From Caldilineaceae bacterium (GTDB lineage: Bacteria; Chloroflexota; Anaerolineae; Caldilineales; Caldilineaceae): 45,237 nt of DNA. Positions 44,281 through 45,237 of the stretch are shown piece after piece. The translations under genes and the position numbers were made by a program. The notes beneath the pieces are model-generated. The model worked only from the letters and a program-made list of their open reading frames with translations. It did no database searches and had not been told where the DNA came from. How positions within the stretch are numbered: the first letter of the stretch is position 1; each line of letters opens with the position of its first letter. Location of the stretch: the NCBI GenBank assembly GCA_022821545.1, contig JAJEDJ010000040.1:1-45237 (forward strand). The letters run 5' to 3'.

Positions 44281-44457
44281 TGGGGAGAGATTGGGGGGGA
44301 GGGCTGGTTGTGGGTGTTTGGTGAGGGGTTGGGGAGGTGGGGCGGGGCGGCGGGGGGGGTTGCAGGGGGGATTGGGGGGCGTGAGGGGTGATTTTGGGCG
44401 GATTGGGGGGAGATTGGGGTGGATTTGCGGTTTTGGGGGTGGGCGGCGGGTAGGGGT
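44281..44457 (+). repeat. G-run-rich tract, possible G-quadruplex region
   Basis: Nearly 180 bases consist mainly of runs of three to eight G separated by short T-, A- or C-containing spacers, with very few cytosines on this strand. Words like GATTGGGG recur at 44370, 44401 and 44412. Many intramolecular G-quadruplexes could form on the + strand. Confidence 0.75.
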
Positions 44458-44564
44458 ATACAGCGGCTGGCCGGTGGGCGCAGGTTGGGTTTATATGTTA
44501 TTTGTTTGTTGGCCCTGTCTGTCTGTGCCCACTATTGCGGCGGATGCTGCGGCGGCGGGGGACA

Positions 44565-44592
44565 GGGCTGGCAGCTAAGGGCTGGCAGTTAA
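44565..44592. repeat. Tandem 14-base repeat at the end of the partial gene
   Basis: GGGCTGGCAGCTAA (44565-44578) and GGGCTGGCAGTTAA (44579-44592) differ at one base. The second copy includes the stop codon of the leftward gene. Confidence 0.8.
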
Positions 44593-45237
44593 GATTTGTC
44601 AGCTTCCCCTGCGGCCTTGAGACGGGCGTCAAAGTATGCCCGGTCTCTTTTCTCCTTTTCCTGCGCTGCCAGCCTGCGTTTGTACTCTTCCATCTCAGAG
44701 GTCTCTTCAATCCTGTCATGCACCTCTTTGATGTAGTCGAGCTGCTCCGCCAGGGCTTCGTGCGGGTCGTTGAGGCAGTAGTAGTAGTCGTCGCGCGTGG
44801 GGCTGACCGTCACGCAGGCCGGGAGTTTGGTGAATGCCCGACCGGTCAGGGGGTCGAACGGGGCCTCAGCGCTCTGCTGCGCCACTTGGGACTGCGTGTA
44901 TTCGATATCCAGTTGCAGATCATTCAACATGTTGGTGAACACGGGAAGATCGGGAATCTCGCGAAGGCGGGGTCCATCGATCTGGAATTGAACCAGAGTG
45001 TCCTCTATTCCTTCCAATAGCTGCTGCCTGCTTTCGAAGTAAAGGTGGCCGAAGCGAGTCTGCCCTTTTTTGTTGAGGAGCACCTGGGGGGGCTGGCCGG
45101 GGCCGGCCGGTTCGGTGAAGCGGGCGAAGCCCTGTTCGACGAGGGCTTCGGCGCGGCGGCGCTCGAGCTGGGCATAGATGCGGTCGGCCTCTTCGAGGAC
45201 GTCGAGGTTGGCGGGCACGCCGAGGTGTTCGGCGGCG
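44589..45237 (-). CDS. Unknown protein, 5' end beyond the window
   Basis: The reading frame stays open to the right edge, so the gene is probably truncated by the window; a GTG at 45218 is an alternative start giving 209 residues. The protein is rich in charged residues, with predicted helices around EEADRIYAQLERRRAEALVE and a C-terminal coiled-coil-like stretch ending KKRDRAYF-like. A central segment has VTVSPTRDDYYYCLND. I do not recognise a family. It lies upstream of the glycosidase gene on the same strand. Confidence 0.6.
   Translation of the reverse strand, partial: AAEHLGVPANLDVLEEADRIYAQLERRRAEALVEQGFARFTEPAGPGQPPQVLLNKKGQTRFGHLYFESRQQLLEGIEDTLVQFQIDGPRLREIPDLPVFTNMLNDLQLDIEYTQSQVAQQSAEAPFDPLTGRAFTKLPACVTVSPTRDDYYYCLNDPHEALAEQLDYIKEVHDRIEETSEMEEYKRRLAAQEKEKRDRAYFDARLKAAGEADKS

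Larger units (their letters stand above)
44093..44588. other. Intergenic region with promoter, heptamer tract and G-run tract
   Basis: No gene is supported. From right to left it holds: a tandem 14-base repeat (44565-44592), a G-run tract (44281-44457), a TTTTTGG heptamer run (44211-44237) and the promoter of the glycosidase gene (44161-44189). Confidence 0.6.

Noticed and set aside
44133..44578. Long open frame on the + strand running through the G-rich tract
   Set aside because: It overlaps the GH13 gene in the antisense direction and its translation through the tract is Gly/Trp-rich low complexity; stop codons are simply rare there.

Overview
The window is about 45 kb of G+C-rich bacterial chromosome, densely coding, with no rRNA, tRNA, CRISPR array or recognisable insertion sequence. 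The mix of genes suggests an uncultured Chloroflexota (Caldilineales/Anaerolineae-like) organism: a LexA with a winged helix, c-di-AMP synthesis by CdaA next to a YbbR/CdaR protein, a LipM-type octanoyltransferase, YlxP (DUF503), Tat-type lipoprotein solute-binding proteins, a TRAP carrier and an F420/LLM-type oxidoreductase. This placement is an inference from gene content and base composition, not from a marker gene.

Layout. 351-6724 (+): an M24 peptidase, lutA-lutB-lutC (L-lactate oxidation), a two-domain rhodanese sulfurtransferase and a sugar isomerase-like TIM barrel. 7041-12942 (+): lexA with a near-consensus promoter, a zinc-type alcohol dehydrogenase, an NHL beta-propeller protein, glycerate 2-kinase, a 2Fe-2S ferredoxin and an SDR oxidoreductase. 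13176-16421: a TRAP carrier split into a + strand binding protein (dctP) and a - strand dctQ-dctM pair that converge on one 18-bp hairpin terminator. 16833-19406 (+): an NYN nuclease-like domain joined to a cold-shock-like domain, then gamma-glutamyltransferase. 19455-21904 (+): an A+T-richer segment with a small unknown protein, a possible dual-OB protein and two adjacent DUF488 proteins. 21917-26748: an aldo/keto reductase diverging from a sugar ABC transporter (binding protein and two permeases, no ATPase). 26771-29684 (-): a DUF4349 lipoprotein, an SMP-30 lactonase and an LLM oxidoreductase. 29979-33595 (+): a lipoprotein hydrolase, YgfZ, LipM and YlxP. 33610-45237 (-): Lgt, an M28 peptidase, Der, CdaR, CdaA, ArgF, a membrane protein, a DagK-like lipid kinase, a GH13 glycosidase and a partial unknown gene.

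How the genes fit together. The binding protein of the TRAP carrier resembles the 2-oxoacid/lactate-binding group, so it may supply substrate to LutABC about 9 kb away. Glycerate kinase, SMP-30, the sugar isomerase-like protein, the dehydrogenases and the ABC importer suggest broad use of sugars and sugar acids. YgfZ and LipM both belong to Fe-S and lipoyl cofactor maintenance. CdaA-CdaR-Der-Lgt form a housekeeping block for envelope, osmotic control and ribosome assembly.

Most interesting: the dual-OB/DUF488/DUF488 cassette in foreign-looking DNA, the NYN-cold-shock fusion, a 15-bp tandem array in the leader of the ABC operon, short intergenic repeats with a 7-bp period at four places, a G-run-rich tract upstream of the glycosidase gene, and a dyad over the lexA -35 box.
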